A stretch of 64,000 nt of DNA from Reyranella humidisoli. GTDB lineage: Bacteria > Pseudomonadota > Alphaproteobacteria > Reyranellales > Reyranellaceae. Below the pieces are notes generated by a model that saw nothing but the letters and a program-made list of their open reading frames with translations, was not told the DNA's origin and made no database searches. The stretch lies in NCBI RefSeq assembly GCF_019039055.1, contig NZ_JAHOPB010000001.1, positions 2,454,001-2,518,000 of the forward strand. Direction: 5' to 3'. Shown one piece after another: positions 36,977 through 45,900 of the stretch; position 1 is the first letter of the stretch, and each line of letters starts with the position of its first letter. A program made the translations under genes and the position numbers.

Positions 36977-38422
36977 TCAGGTCGCGGTGCCGCCCACGGT
37001 GAGGGCGTCGATGCGGAGCGTCGGCTGGCCGACGCCGACGGGGACGCCCTGGCCGTCCTTGCCGCAGGTGCCGATGCCGGGGTCGAGCGACATGTCGTTG
37101 CCGACCATGCCGACGCGCGTGAGCGCCTCGGAGCCGGCGCCGATCAGGGTGGCGCCCTTCACCGGGCGGCCGAGCTTGCCGTTCTCGATCAGGTAGCCCT
37201 CGGTCACGCTGAACACGAACTTGCCGGACACGATGTCGACCTGGCCGCCGCCGAAGTTGGCGCAGTAGAGGCCCTTCTTGACCGAGGAGATGATCTCCTT
37301 GGGGTCTTTGTCGCCGCCCAGCATGAAGGTGTTGGTCATGCGTGGCATCGGAGAATAGGCGTGGCCCTGGCGACGGCCGTTGCCGGTCGGCTTCACGCCC
37401 ATCAGTCGGGCATTCATGCGGTCCTGCATCAGGCCGACCAGGCGGCCGTCCTCGATCAACACGTTGCGCTGGGTCGGCGTGCCCTCGTCGTCGATGGTGA
37501 GCGAACCGCGGCGGTCGTTCAGCGTGCCGTCGTCGACCACGGTGACGCCCGGGGAGGCGATCATCTCGCCCATCAGGTGGCTGAACATCGAGGTCTTCTT
37601 GCGGTGGAAGTCGCCTTCCAGCCCGTGGCCGACCGCCTCGTGCCACAGCACGCCCGACCAGCCGGCGCCCAGCACGACCGGCATCTCGCCGGCCGGCGCA
37701 TCGACCGATTCGAGGTTGACCAGCGCCTGGCGGATCGCCTCGTCGGCTTCCTTCTGCCAGTAACCCGGCAGGAAGATGTCGCCATAGGCGGCGCGGCGGC
37801 CGCTGCCGGTGCCGCCGGCTTCCATGCGCGTGCCGTCGGCGCAGACCACGCTGACGTTCAGCCGCACCAGCGGCCGCACGTCGGCGGCGCGCCAGCCGCC
37901 GGCGCGCACGATCTCCACGACCTGCCACGAGCCCGACAGCGAGACCGAGACCTGGCGCGCCTTGGGCTCCTTGCCGCGCACATAGGCGTCGATCTCCTGC
38001 ATCAGCGCGACCTTCTTGGCGAAGGGCACGCCGTCGATCGGATTGTCGTCGGCATAGAGCAGCCGGTTGGTGCCGCGCGGGGATTCGTCTGACTTGCCAC
38101 CGCGGCCCGCACGCACGGTCTTCACCGTCTCGGCCGCCCGCTTCAGCGCCTGCTCGTCGAGCGCCGAGGCGTGGGCGAAGCCGGTCACGTCGCCCGCCAC
38201 GGCGCGCAGGCCGAAGCCCTGCGAGGTGTCGAACGACGCGCTCTTCAGCTTGCCGTCGTCGAACGACAGGCTCTCGCTCTGGACATATTCGAGGAACAGT
38301 TCGCCGTCGTCGGTGCCGGCCAGCGCGTCATCGACCATCTTCGCGGTCTTGCGCTGGTCGAGGCCGCCCTTGCCGAAGAACAGGCCGTCGGCGGTGGCGA
38401 GATGGTTGATCGACTTGCTCAT
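36977..38422 (-). CDS. tldD: TldD metalloprotease
   Basis: The 481-residue protein has the metal motif HEAVGHGLEGDF (HExxxH) and a later cysteine in PGIGTCGKDGQGVPVGVGQP, together the TldD active site. Other signatures are GLRAVAGDVTGFAHASAL, and TNTFMLGGDKDPKEIISSVK. TldD with TldE/PmbA degrades unfolded peptides and cleaves leader peptides of some RiPPs. The TldE half is at 10712-12262 in a separate unit. It is preceded by a 122-bp gap with no other gene. Confidence 0.94.
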   Translation of the reverse strand: MSKSINHLATADGLFFGKGGLDQRKTAKMVDDALAGTDDGELFLEYVQSESLSFDDGKLKSASFDTSQGFGLRAVAGDVTGFAHASALDEQALKRAAETVKTVRAGRGGKSDESPRGTNRLLYADDNPIDGVPFAKKVALMQEIDAYVRGKEPKARQVSVSLSGSWQVVEIVRAGGWRAADVRPLVRLNVSVVCADGTRMEAGGTGSGRRAAYGDIFLPGYWQKEADEAIRQALVNLESVDAPAGEMPVVLGAGWSGVLWHEAVGHGLEGDFHRKKTSMFSHLMGEMIASPGVTVVDDGTLNDRRGSLTIDDEGTPTQRNVLIEDGRLVGLMQDRMNARLMGVKPTGNGRRQGHAYSPMPRMTNTFMLGGDKDPKEIISSVKKGLYCANFGGGQVDIVSGKFVFSVTEGYLIENGKLGRPVKGATLIGAGSEALTRVGMVGNDMSLDPGIGTCGKDGQGVPVGVGQPTLRIDALTVGGTAT

Positions 38423-38544
38423 GGGGGTATCCTTCAGACTTCCTCGTCAATCCTGAGCTTCGTCCTGTCAGGACGACATCGAGGCCTCAGACGACGAGGA
38501 CCATCTTCAAAATGGGCATCTGCACCGATGGGCGCAAGCGCCGC

Positions 38545-39468
38545 TCACCGCAGTTTGAGCACCAGCTTGCCCTTGAGGTGACGGCCGGCACTGACCCGCA
38601 GCGCATCCGCCGCCTGGGCCAGGCCGAATTCGGTGATCGGAGGCACGCGAACGGCGCCGATGCGATGAAGCTCCACGATGCGCTCGAGGTGCGCGCGGGT
38701 GCGGGGAACGGCGGGCCGCAAGGCGGTGACATCGCCGCGGTCGGGCTTGGGCGCCTGGGCACCCGAGGCGATGAAGGCCGCGCGTCCACCAGGCTTCAGA
38801 ACCGAAAACGATCGCATCGCGACGTCGCCGCCCACGGTATCGAACACGGCATCACAATCGCTTACCGCCTTGGTGAAGTCGGTCGAATTGTAATCGATGA
38901 CCTGATCGGCGCCGATCTCGCGCAGATACGGCGCGTTGGCAGCGCTTGCCGTGGTGATGACATGGGCGCCGATATGCTTGGCGAGCTGAATGGCGAAGCT
39001 CGCCACGCCGCCAGCACCGCCCTGGATCAGGATCGTTTCGCCCTTCTGCAGCTTCAGGGCGTTTTCGATGGTGCACAAAGCCGTCAGGCCAATGAGCGCC
39101 AAGGCCGCGGCTTCGACATGCGTGAGCGTCGCCGGCTTCTTCGCAACGATGGCCGCGCCAATTGCCAGCTTCTCGACATAGGTGCCGTCGCGGCCGGTTT
39201 CCAGGACGCCGAACACCTCGTCGCCGACACGCAGGTCCGACACGCCCTCGCCAAGCGTCGCGACAACGCCGGAGAAGTCGCGTCCCAGGCTCAAGGGAAA
39301 GCGGGGCTGGCCGGGATACTCACCGGCGCAGACTTTCGCGTCGGCGCCATTGATGCTGGCTGCCGTCGTCTCGACGACGATCTGGCCCGGGCCGGCGACG
39401 GGATCGGGGAGGTCGCCGACGATCAGAACCTCGGGTCCGCCGAATTTTTCGATGTAAGCGGCTTTCAT
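38545..39468 (-). CDS. NADP-dependent medium-chain oxidoreductase (QOR-like)
   Basis: The 307-residue protein begins MKAAYIEKFGGPEVLIVGDL with the zinc-free MDR core, SLGRDFSGVVATLGEGVSDL and ETILIQGGAGGVASFAIQLA (the Rossmann NADPH site). It ends MKGKLVLKLR-like. Enzymes of this type reduce quinones or enones. It lies 10 bp downstream of a close relative on the same strand, so the pair is probably one operon. Confidence 0.88.
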   Translation of the reverse strand: MKAAYIEKFGGPEVLIVGDLPDPVAGPGQIVVETTAASINGADAKVCAGEYPGQPRFPLSLGRDFSGVVATLGEGVSDLRVGDEVFGVLETGRDGTYVEKLAIGAAIVAKKPATLTHVEAAALALIGLTALCTIENALKLQKGETILIQGGAGGVASFAIQLAKHIGAHVITTASAANAPYLREIGADQVIDYNSTDFTKAVSDCDAVFDTVGGDVAMRSFSVLKPGGRAAFIASGAQAPKPDRGDVTALRPAVPRTRAHLERIVELHRIGAVRVPPITEFGLAQAADALRVSAGRHLKGKLVLKLR

Positions 39469-39478
39469 GAGGTACCTC

Positions 39479-40450
39479 TCAGACGACCAGGACGATTTTG
39501 CCGAAATGAGCGTTCGCCTTCATGTGCGCAAGCGCGGCGGCCGCCTCGGACAGGGGGAAGGTCTTGTCGATCGGCAGGCTGAGCTTGCCCTCCTCGATCG
39601 CCGTCCACAGGTCCTTGCGGGCGGCCTGCACGATCTCGCGCACTTCCTCGGGGCTGCGGGTGCGGAAGGTGACGCCGATGTAGTCGATGCGCTTCAGCGC
39701 ATGCAGGTCGAAGTTGAACTCGCCCTTCATGCCGCCCAGGCGGCCGACATTGACGATGCGGCCGAGGATGGCGGCGGCTTCCATGTTCTGGTTCATCACG
39801 CCGCCCGAGACCTGGTCGACGATCAGGTCGACGCCCTTGCCGCCGGTCGCTTCCTTGACCTTCTCGGGCCACTTCGGGTCGCGCGTGTCGATCGCGACGT
39901 CGCAGCCGAACTCGCTCAGCCGCGCGCGGCGGCCATCGTTGGTCGAGCTGCCCAGCACCACCGAGGCACCCATGATCTTGGCGATCTGCATGCCCAGCAG
40001 GCCGACGCCCGAGCTGGCGCCCTGGATCAGGACGGTCTCGCCCTTCTTGAGGCGGCCGGCGCCGACCAGCGCGTTGTGCATGGTCTGCACGGCGACCGGC
40101 ATGCAGGCGGCCTGCTCGTAGCTCATGTTGTTGGCCGGGATCTTGTGGGCGCGGCCGGCATCGGTGAGGGCGTATTCGGCGAAGCCGCCGGCCGCCGAGC
40201 TCATGACGCGATCGCCGGGCTTGAAGTCCTTCACGTCGGGGCCGACCGCCTCGACCTCGCCGGCGCATTCCAGGCCCACGATGGTGCCCGGGCCGCCGAT
40301 GCGGCCGTGCGCATGGCCCGAGGCCACCGCGAGGTCGGCGCGGTTGAGCGAGGCGGCCTTCACCTTGATCAGGATCTCGTTGGCTTTGGGCGCGGGCTTC
40401 GGCGCGTCGGTGTACTGGACGCCCTTGTCGGTGACGACGGCTGCCTTCAT
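39479..40450 (-). CDS. Zinc-independent medium-chain oxidoreductase (NADPH:quinone reductase-like)
   Basis: The 323-residue protein begins MKAAVVTDKGVQYTDAPKPA, with ASGHAHGRIGGPGTIVGLEC, AGEVEAVGPDVKDFKPGDRV and the nucleotide site ETVLIQGASSGVGLLGMQIA. The C-terminal FPLSEAAAALAHMKANAHFG is the usual ending. It likely reduces quinones or activated alkenes with NADPH. It resembles the downstream gene in order of domains, so the two may be a diverged duplication. Confidence 0.88.
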   Translation of the reverse strand: MKAAVVTDKGVQYTDAPKPAPKANEILIKVKAASLNRADLAVASGHAHGRIGGPGTIVGLECAGEVEAVGPDVKDFKPGDRVMSSAAGGFAEYALTDAGRAHKIPANNMSYEQAACMPVAVQTMHNALVGAGRLKKGETVLIQGASSGVGLLGMQIAKIMGASVVLGSSTNDGRRARLSEFGCDVAIDTRDPKWPEKVKEATGGKGVDLIVDQVSGGVMNQNMEAAAILGRIVNVGRLGGMKGEFNFDLHALKRIDYIGVTFRTRSPEEVREIVQAARKDLWTAIEEGKLSLPIDKTFPLSEAAAALAHMKANAHFGKIVLVV

Positions 40451-40515
40451 GGCGGATCTCCCTGAAATGAGTTTTTGCTTCAGGGATCCTGCTTAGCAGG
40501 CAGGGCGCGCGGCCT

Positions 40516-40947
40516 CTACGGCTGGGCCATGCCCCTCACGTATTTCTTCACGATCGTTTCGTCGGGCGGGTAGTGGGCGGGCTGGACAGGCGTGATCTGC
40601 GCCTGGATGCACTTCCAGACGCCGTCGCGGCGGACATAGACGTCCGTGTACATGGTCATGCCGGTGATCTCGACGCCGTCCCGCACGCGCACGCTCTTGT
40701 TGGTCGAGCGCAACAGGGCGGTGTCGCCGAACACGTCGATCTTCTCGTCGCGATAGTCGAAGTAGGGGATGCGGGCGGGATCGAAGCCATCCGCCCATTC
40801 CTCCAGATAGTCGGCGCGGCTTATCCGCAGGCCGGCTGGCGAGATGCAGATGAAGTCCTCGTGCAGGATCGCGTCGTGCCCGGGCACGTCGTTGGTGATG
40901 AAATTATGGATGAACCTGGCATTCAGCGCGCGCAGTTCCGCCGTCAT
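40516..40947 (-). CDS. NTF2-like (SnoaL-type) protein
   Basis: The 143-residue protein fits the cone-shaped NTF2-like fold: MTAELRALNARFIHNFITND, then VPGHDAILHEDFICISPAGL, DYLEEWADGFDPARIPYFDY and TGMTMYTDVYVRRDGVWKCI. The fold hosts isomerases, dehydratases and non-enzymes, so no reaction is assigned. A strong palindrome lies 24 bp upstream of the start. Confidence 0.78.
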   Translation of the reverse strand: MTAELRALNARFIHNFITNDVPGHDAILHEDFICISPAGLRISRADYLEEWADGFDPARIPYFDYRDEKIDVFGDTALLRSTNKSVRVRDGVEITGMTMYTDVYVRRDGVWKCIQAQITPVQPAHYPPDETIVKKYVRGMAQP

Positions 40948-40970
40948 GGCAACCTCTCTTTCGATGAGTC

Positions 40971-40994
40971 AACCATATAACCGGTTATATAGTT
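40971..40994. promoter_or_regulatory. AT-rich 24-bp palindrome, likely operator
   Basis: ATATAACCGGTTATAT is a perfect 16-bp palindrome, extended by AAC and GTT arms with one mismatch on each side. It lies between the acyl-CoA synthetase stop and the NTF2-like start, upstream of the latter. Its symmetry and A+T content stand out in this GC-rich DNA and suit a dimeric regulator such as MarR or TetR type. No regulator gene is adjacent. Confidence 0.6.
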
Positions 40995-41020
40995 AAGTCC
41001 AGACCCGTCTGGCGACGCGC

Positions 41021-42562
41021 CTAGCCGATCTTGCTCGTCCGATCCTGCCAGTAGCGGTCGCGCAGAAGGCGCTTGTAGAGTTTGCCGGTCGGATGGCGCG
41101 GCAGTTCGGCCTCGAAGTCGATGCTGCGCGGGCACTTGATGGCGGAGAGGTGCTGCTTGCAGTAGGCGATCAGCTCCTCGGCCAGGGCGGGACCGGCCTC
41201 GGCCATGTCGCGCGGCTGCACGACGGCCTTCACTTCCTCGCCGAAGTCGGCGTTGGGCACGCCGAACACGGCGCAGTCCATCACCTTGGGATGATTGATC
41301 AGCAGGTTCTCGCATTCCTGCGGGTAGATGTTCACCCCGCCGGAAATGATCATGAAGGCCTTGCGATCGGTGAGGTGCAGGAAGCCGTCGGCGTCGACAT
41401 AGCCCACGTCGCCCAGCGTGCTCCAGCCCTTGGGGTGGCGCGACTCGGCGGTCTTCTTCGGGTCGTTGTGATACTCGAACGGGCGGCCTTCGGCGAAATA
41501 GACCGTGCCGGATTCGCCGGTCGGCATCTCGTTGCCCTCGTCGTCGCAGATCCTGAGCTTGCCCACGATGGCGCGGCCGACCGTGCCCTTGTGCGCCATC
41601 CACTCCTGCGAATTGCACATGGTGAGGCCGTTGCCCTCGGTGCCGCCGTAATACTCCCAGACGATCGGGCCCCACCACTCGATCATCGCTTCCTTGGTCG
41701 GGATCGGGCAGGGGGCGGCGGCGTGGATCGCGCACTTCAGCGAGGAGACGTCGTACTTCGCGCGCACCTCCTGCGGCAGTTTGAGGAAGCGCACGAACAT
41801 CGTTGGCACGACCTGCGTGTGCGTCGCCTTGTGCTTCGGGATGAGCGACAGATATTCCTCGGCGTCGAAGTGCTCCATGATCACCGACGTTCCGCCCAGC
41901 CGCATGACGCTCATGTTGAAGCGCAGCGGAGCCGCATGATAGAGCGGCGCCGGCGACAGATAGACGGTGTTGCTGTCGATGCCGTAGAGCTTGCGGCTGA
42001 TCGCGAGCAGCGGGTTGTCGAAGTCGATCGCCTGCTTCTCGACCACCGGCATCACGCCCTTGGGCCGGCCTGTCGTTCCCGACGAGTAGAGCATGTCGTG
42101 GCCCGCCGTCTCGTCGGCGATGGGCGTCGCGGGAAAGCGCGCGACCGCTTCCTCCCAGGACTCGTAGCCGGGCACGGTACCGCCGATCATGAAGCGATGG
42201 GGCGCGCTCTTCATCAGCGGCGCCAGCTCCGCGGCCTTGTCGGCCAGGCACGTCGAGGTGACGAACAGCCGGGCGCCGCAGTCGGTCACGATATAGTCGA
42301 CCTCGGCGGCGGTGAGGCGCGAGCTGATGGCCGTGTAGACCAGGCCCGAGCGCTGGGCGCCCCAGCAGATCTCGAAGAAGCGCGGATTGTTCTCGAGGAA
42401 CAGCGCGACATGGTCGCCGGCCTTCAGGCCGAGCGACCGGAAGAGTTGCGCAATGCGGTTCGACTGCTCGTCGAGCTGGCGGTAGGTCACCGTCTCGCCG
42501 CTGCCGGCCATGATGTAGGCGGGCTTGTCGGGATGGGTGCGGGCGTGATGATAGGGATGCAT
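41021..42562 (-). CDS. Acyl-CoA synthetase / AMP-dependent ligase
   Basis: The 513-residue protein has the AMP-binding signature MLYSSGTTGRPKGVMPV, EYYGGTEGNGLTMCNSQEWM, and the hinge region TLGDVGYVDADGFLHLTDRK, with PTGKLYKRLLRD at the C-terminal catalytic lysine. It activates a carboxylic acid to acyl-CoA. The start MHPYHHARTHPDKPAYIM was taken because the open frame upstream runs into the tRNA gene and is spurious. A start at 42622 is also possible. Substrate unknown. Confidence 0.92.
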   Translation of the reverse strand: MHPYHHARTHPDKPAYIMAGSGETVTYRQLDEQSNRIAQLFRSLGLKAGDHVALFLENNPRFFEICWGAQRSGLVYTAISSRLTAAEVDYIVTDCGARLFVTSTCLADKAAELAPLMKSAPHRFMIGGTVPGYESWEEAVARFPATPIADETAGHDMLYSSGTTGRPKGVMPVVEKQAIDFDNPLLAISRKLYGIDSNTVYLSPAPLYHAAPLRFNMSVMRLGGTSVIMEHFDAEEYLSLIPKHKATHTQVVPTMFVRFLKLPQEVRAKYDVSSLKCAIHAAAPCPIPTKEAMIEWWGPIVWEYYGGTEGNGLTMCNSQEWMAHKGTVGRAIVGKLRICDDEGNEMPTGESGTVYFAEGRPFEYHNDPKKTAESRHPKGWSTLGDVGYVDADGFLHLTDRKAFMIISGGVNIYPQECENLLINHPKVMDCAVFGVPNADFGEEVKAVVQPRDMAEAGPALAEELIAYCKQHLSAIKCPRSIDFEAELPRHPTGKLYKRLLRDRYWQDRTSKIG

Positions 42563-42650
42563 GAGGGCCGCATAAGAGCGGACAGAAAGTCCGCTCGCAA
42601 GCGTTGACCCGGTTCCGCCCATCGGCTTTATTCGCCGCGCACGACGATGT

Positions 42651-42735
42651 GCCCCCGTGGCGGAATTGGTAGACGCGCCTGACTCAAAATCAGGTTCCTC
42701 ACGGAGTGTTGGTTCGAGCCCGACCGGGGGTACCA
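42651..42735 (+). tRNA. tRNA-Leu (anticodon CAA)
   Basis: The cloverleaf has acceptor GCCCCCG, D-arm GGCGGAATTGGTAGACGC, anticodon stem and loop CCTGA, CTCAAAA, TCAGG, a long variable arm (TTCCTCACGGAGTG), T-loop TTCGAGC and an encoded CCA end. The anticodon CAA reads UUG leucine codons. Transcription is rightward; it lies between the acyl-CoA synthetase and the S53 peptidase genes, both on the other strand. Confidence 0.97.
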
Positions 42736-42901
42736 CCCTTCTTTCTTTCGCTTCATCAGCTGCCGCTCCGCCTCGAGCGGCAGGTGGTACGATGCCTCAC
42801 GACGCGTCGTGTCTGCGGCGACCGGCGGCTGCCCGAACGCGAGACGGGGGCGAGCGGCCCTGTCCTGACAGCGCCGGCAGGCCGCGGTGCCGGACCGCCA
42901 G
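42736..42901. other. Intergenic region behind tRNA-Leu
   Basis: A hairpin TGCCGCTC/GAGCGGCA (42761-42782) follows the tRNA after a T-rich stretch, and a 14-bp perfect palindrome CACGACGCGTCGTG lies at 42798-42811. Either may end the tRNA transcript or the converging S53 peptidase transcript. No gene is seen here. Confidence 0.5.
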
Positions 42902-45900
42902 TCAGTTCATCAGATAGCCGTGCCCGTAGGCGCTGGTGAAGTCGAGCTGGACCACGAGATCGTTGAAGTCGTGGTCGCCGCCGCCCGCGCCCGCTTCCCA
43001 TCCCCAGGTGTTGAGGCCGTAGTTCCACAGGTGGCCGACCGGCTGTCCGCCGGCCGTCTCGTTGGCCTGGGAGAAGGCCCAGTACGTGTTGCCGGTTGTG
43101 ATGTTCTGCAGCTGCATGGCGATGATGTCGCCCGGGCGCACCTGGAACGTCGCCTCGCCGGGCTGGCCGTAGCCCGGTCCGGTCGCCGAGGTCGGGTCCG
43201 ATACCGAGCCGCCCGAGGTGAGCGTGTACGCGGCTGCGAGGGCAGCCGCAGCATATCCGGCGTCGCCCGGCTTCATGCCGCCGACCGCGCCGGTGTAGTC
43301 GTCGACCTTGTAGAAGCGGACGGCGAGGGCGTCGGTGTCGGACTGGCGGAGACGCACGATGGCGGTGCCGTCCGGCTGCTGATCCGGATCGACGGTCGGT
43401 ACCTGCACCGTTTCCGCGACGGCAACCGGCCGCGCCAGGCGCACAGTGCTGCCGTCGGCGGTCTGAAAGTCGATGAATCCGAAATCGCTGGTGAGCAGGC
43501 CGGCCGACCCGGAGGCCTGGCTGCCGTTGATCGCGACCGAAAGCGCGTCGCCCGCCTCCACCGTCAACTCGTGGAGGGCGCCCTGCTGCTGCCTGTCGAA
43601 CAGAACCATCAGGTCGGAAGCGAACCCCTCCTGCTCGACCTGGCCCGCGAAGCGCGAGGTCCAGGCATAGGCATCGGTCGCCCGGCTGATGAAGTCGAGC
43701 GTCTCGTCGCCGGCCGAGACCGACACGGTGCCGCCCGTCGTCGAGGCCACACCGGTGGGATTGTGAAGCGTCGTCTGCACGAGCAGCGTCTCGCGCGTGC
43801 CGGCTTCCCAGCTGCCCCCGTTCAGATCCGCCACGTCCGGCACCGTCTCCGAATAGTTCATCTGGGACTGCGCGATGGCGGTGAGAGCGCGGGCCAGCAG
43901 CAGGCCGTTGGGCGAGCCGAGACCGGAGGCGAGATCGTAGCCGGGGCCGGCCGCGTAGCCGATGTTCGTTGCGGTCAGTCCCAGGGGTTCCCCCCCTTCG
44001 ACGTACGAGGAATTGTTGTTGCCGATGGTGACGTCGTTGAAGGAAGCCGGCGCGACGGCGGCCGCGATGTAGAGCAGATCCGTCATGTAACCGAGGGCCG
44101 GCAGGTGCTGGTCATTGAAGACGGCGTTGATCTGGAGGGCGAGCGAGGCCCAGAGCGGCGTGGCGGCGCTCGTGCCGCCGTCGCCGCGTGTCCCCTGCAG
44201 GTCGGGGGTCGGTACGGTGTAAAACGTGTTCCCGCTCGCCAGCGCCGCTACGTCCGGCACGCCGCGACCGGTGACATGGGCTGAATCGGTGGTGACCGGC
44301 GGCGCGAAGGGCAGCAACGCGCTCTGGTACCAGGGCGTGGGTTGGGTGTAGTCCACGCCTCCATTGCCTGCATCGTTGCTGGTGTAGCTGGGATCGAAGA
44401 CCCCCGGGCTGAGGAGGTTGTAGTGGTTCCACACCGTTTCGACGAACCAGTCCCCGTCGGTGCCGGTGTCCGTGCCGGTGGGGGGTGGGGTCGTGAGTCC
44501 GCCGGCGACGAGCTGCCAGAGGATGCCCAGGTCGCCCTCCTGCGCCAGGCCGAGGATGTTCGTGAAGGCAGGATTGGTGCTTTGTCCGTTCAGTGTTGGA
44601 TCACCGCTGGCGACGGCGACGGTGCTTGTCGACGTTCCGCCGACAATGACGCTGTACTCGCTGGCCCGCGCGTTCGAGGTGTTCGTGAGACCGTTGCCCA
44701 AGGCATAGCTCGAGCCGCCATCGCCGCTCGACTGGAACACCGTGATGTTGCGTAGAGCCGCGTCGATCATCAGCTCGCGGGCGGCCCACAGGAACGGCGA
44801 ATCCACGCCGGCCTGCGCCGCCGTGAAGCGGAACGACGACGACACGACCGAGGCCGGATCCCGGTCGAAGAAAGCCGACTGGTAGGCGGTGTAGACGGAG
44901 GCGCCGGCATTGTCCGCGGTGCCGGAGCCCGCGTAGAGCGCCAGCGTGCTGTTCGGATTGATGGCCGTCGCCACGCCCACGTCGAGCGACCGCTCGCTCG
45001 TGTCAGCGTTGCCGGACAAGGTGCCGCCCTGTTGCTGGCCGATGACGTGGGCGCCATTGGTATCGGTCACCTTGATCGTATTGCGATACTGGTCAAGCAG
45101 CTGCGCGAAGCCGCTGTCGGTGTTCGGGATGGCGAGGCCGCTCGCGCCGCTCGCGCCATACGTGTCGGTGCCCATGCCCGGTTCGATCAAACCGAGCTTG
45201 CCGGTCTGTACATGGGCATGGGAGATGAGCGGGAAGTTGTAGCGCTCGGCGACGATCTGCGGATTGACCGGAAAGGGGCTGCCGTCATTCGCACCGTTGC
45301 CCTGGCCTTGCGGACCGGGGGGGATCGTGTAGGTGCTGGCGGGTACGGTGCCGTCGGGCAGCGTGCCATCAGGCAGTGTGCCATTCGCTCCGACGACCGC
45401 GGCCATGTTGTAAATGTAGTCGATGTCGAACGAGAGGCCTTTGACCGTACCCAGCGTCGAGATGGCGGGATTGAGGACGAGATTGCCGTTCCAGTAAAGG
45501 TCTGACCAAGAACTGTCTGCATTGGCCGGGTTGGGCGGCGTCCCGAACAGCTTCGTCCCGAACAGGGTGGAGAACTCTGTCGGCGTCAGGGAGACCCAGA
45601 CTGTACGAGAGTGGGCAGACGATTCGTAGGCAGGGTTCGTCGAGCGTGCGATCTGAAGCTCGTCGAGAGCCGAGATGAGGTCGTTGTAATCCTGCTCGCG
45701 GGCGCCGTAGACCGAGAACGGATCGTCTCCCAGCAGGGCCAGCGCCTTCTGGCGGGTTCCCCAGTCGCTCTGCAGCAACCGGGTCGGATCGAAGGCGCGC
45801 TCCAGCACCAGCCCCACGTTGATGTTGTCGGAGAACGGGGTCATGCCGGTCGGCATGTACGCAGGATCGGGATAGCCCGTGCCGTAATAGCTGTTGTAGT

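Noticed and set aside
42563..42736. N-terminal extension of the acyl-CoA synthetase reading PVGLEPTLREEPDFESGAS
   Set aside because: This is the reverse complement of the tRNA-Leu gene, a well-known artefact; the true start is downstream.
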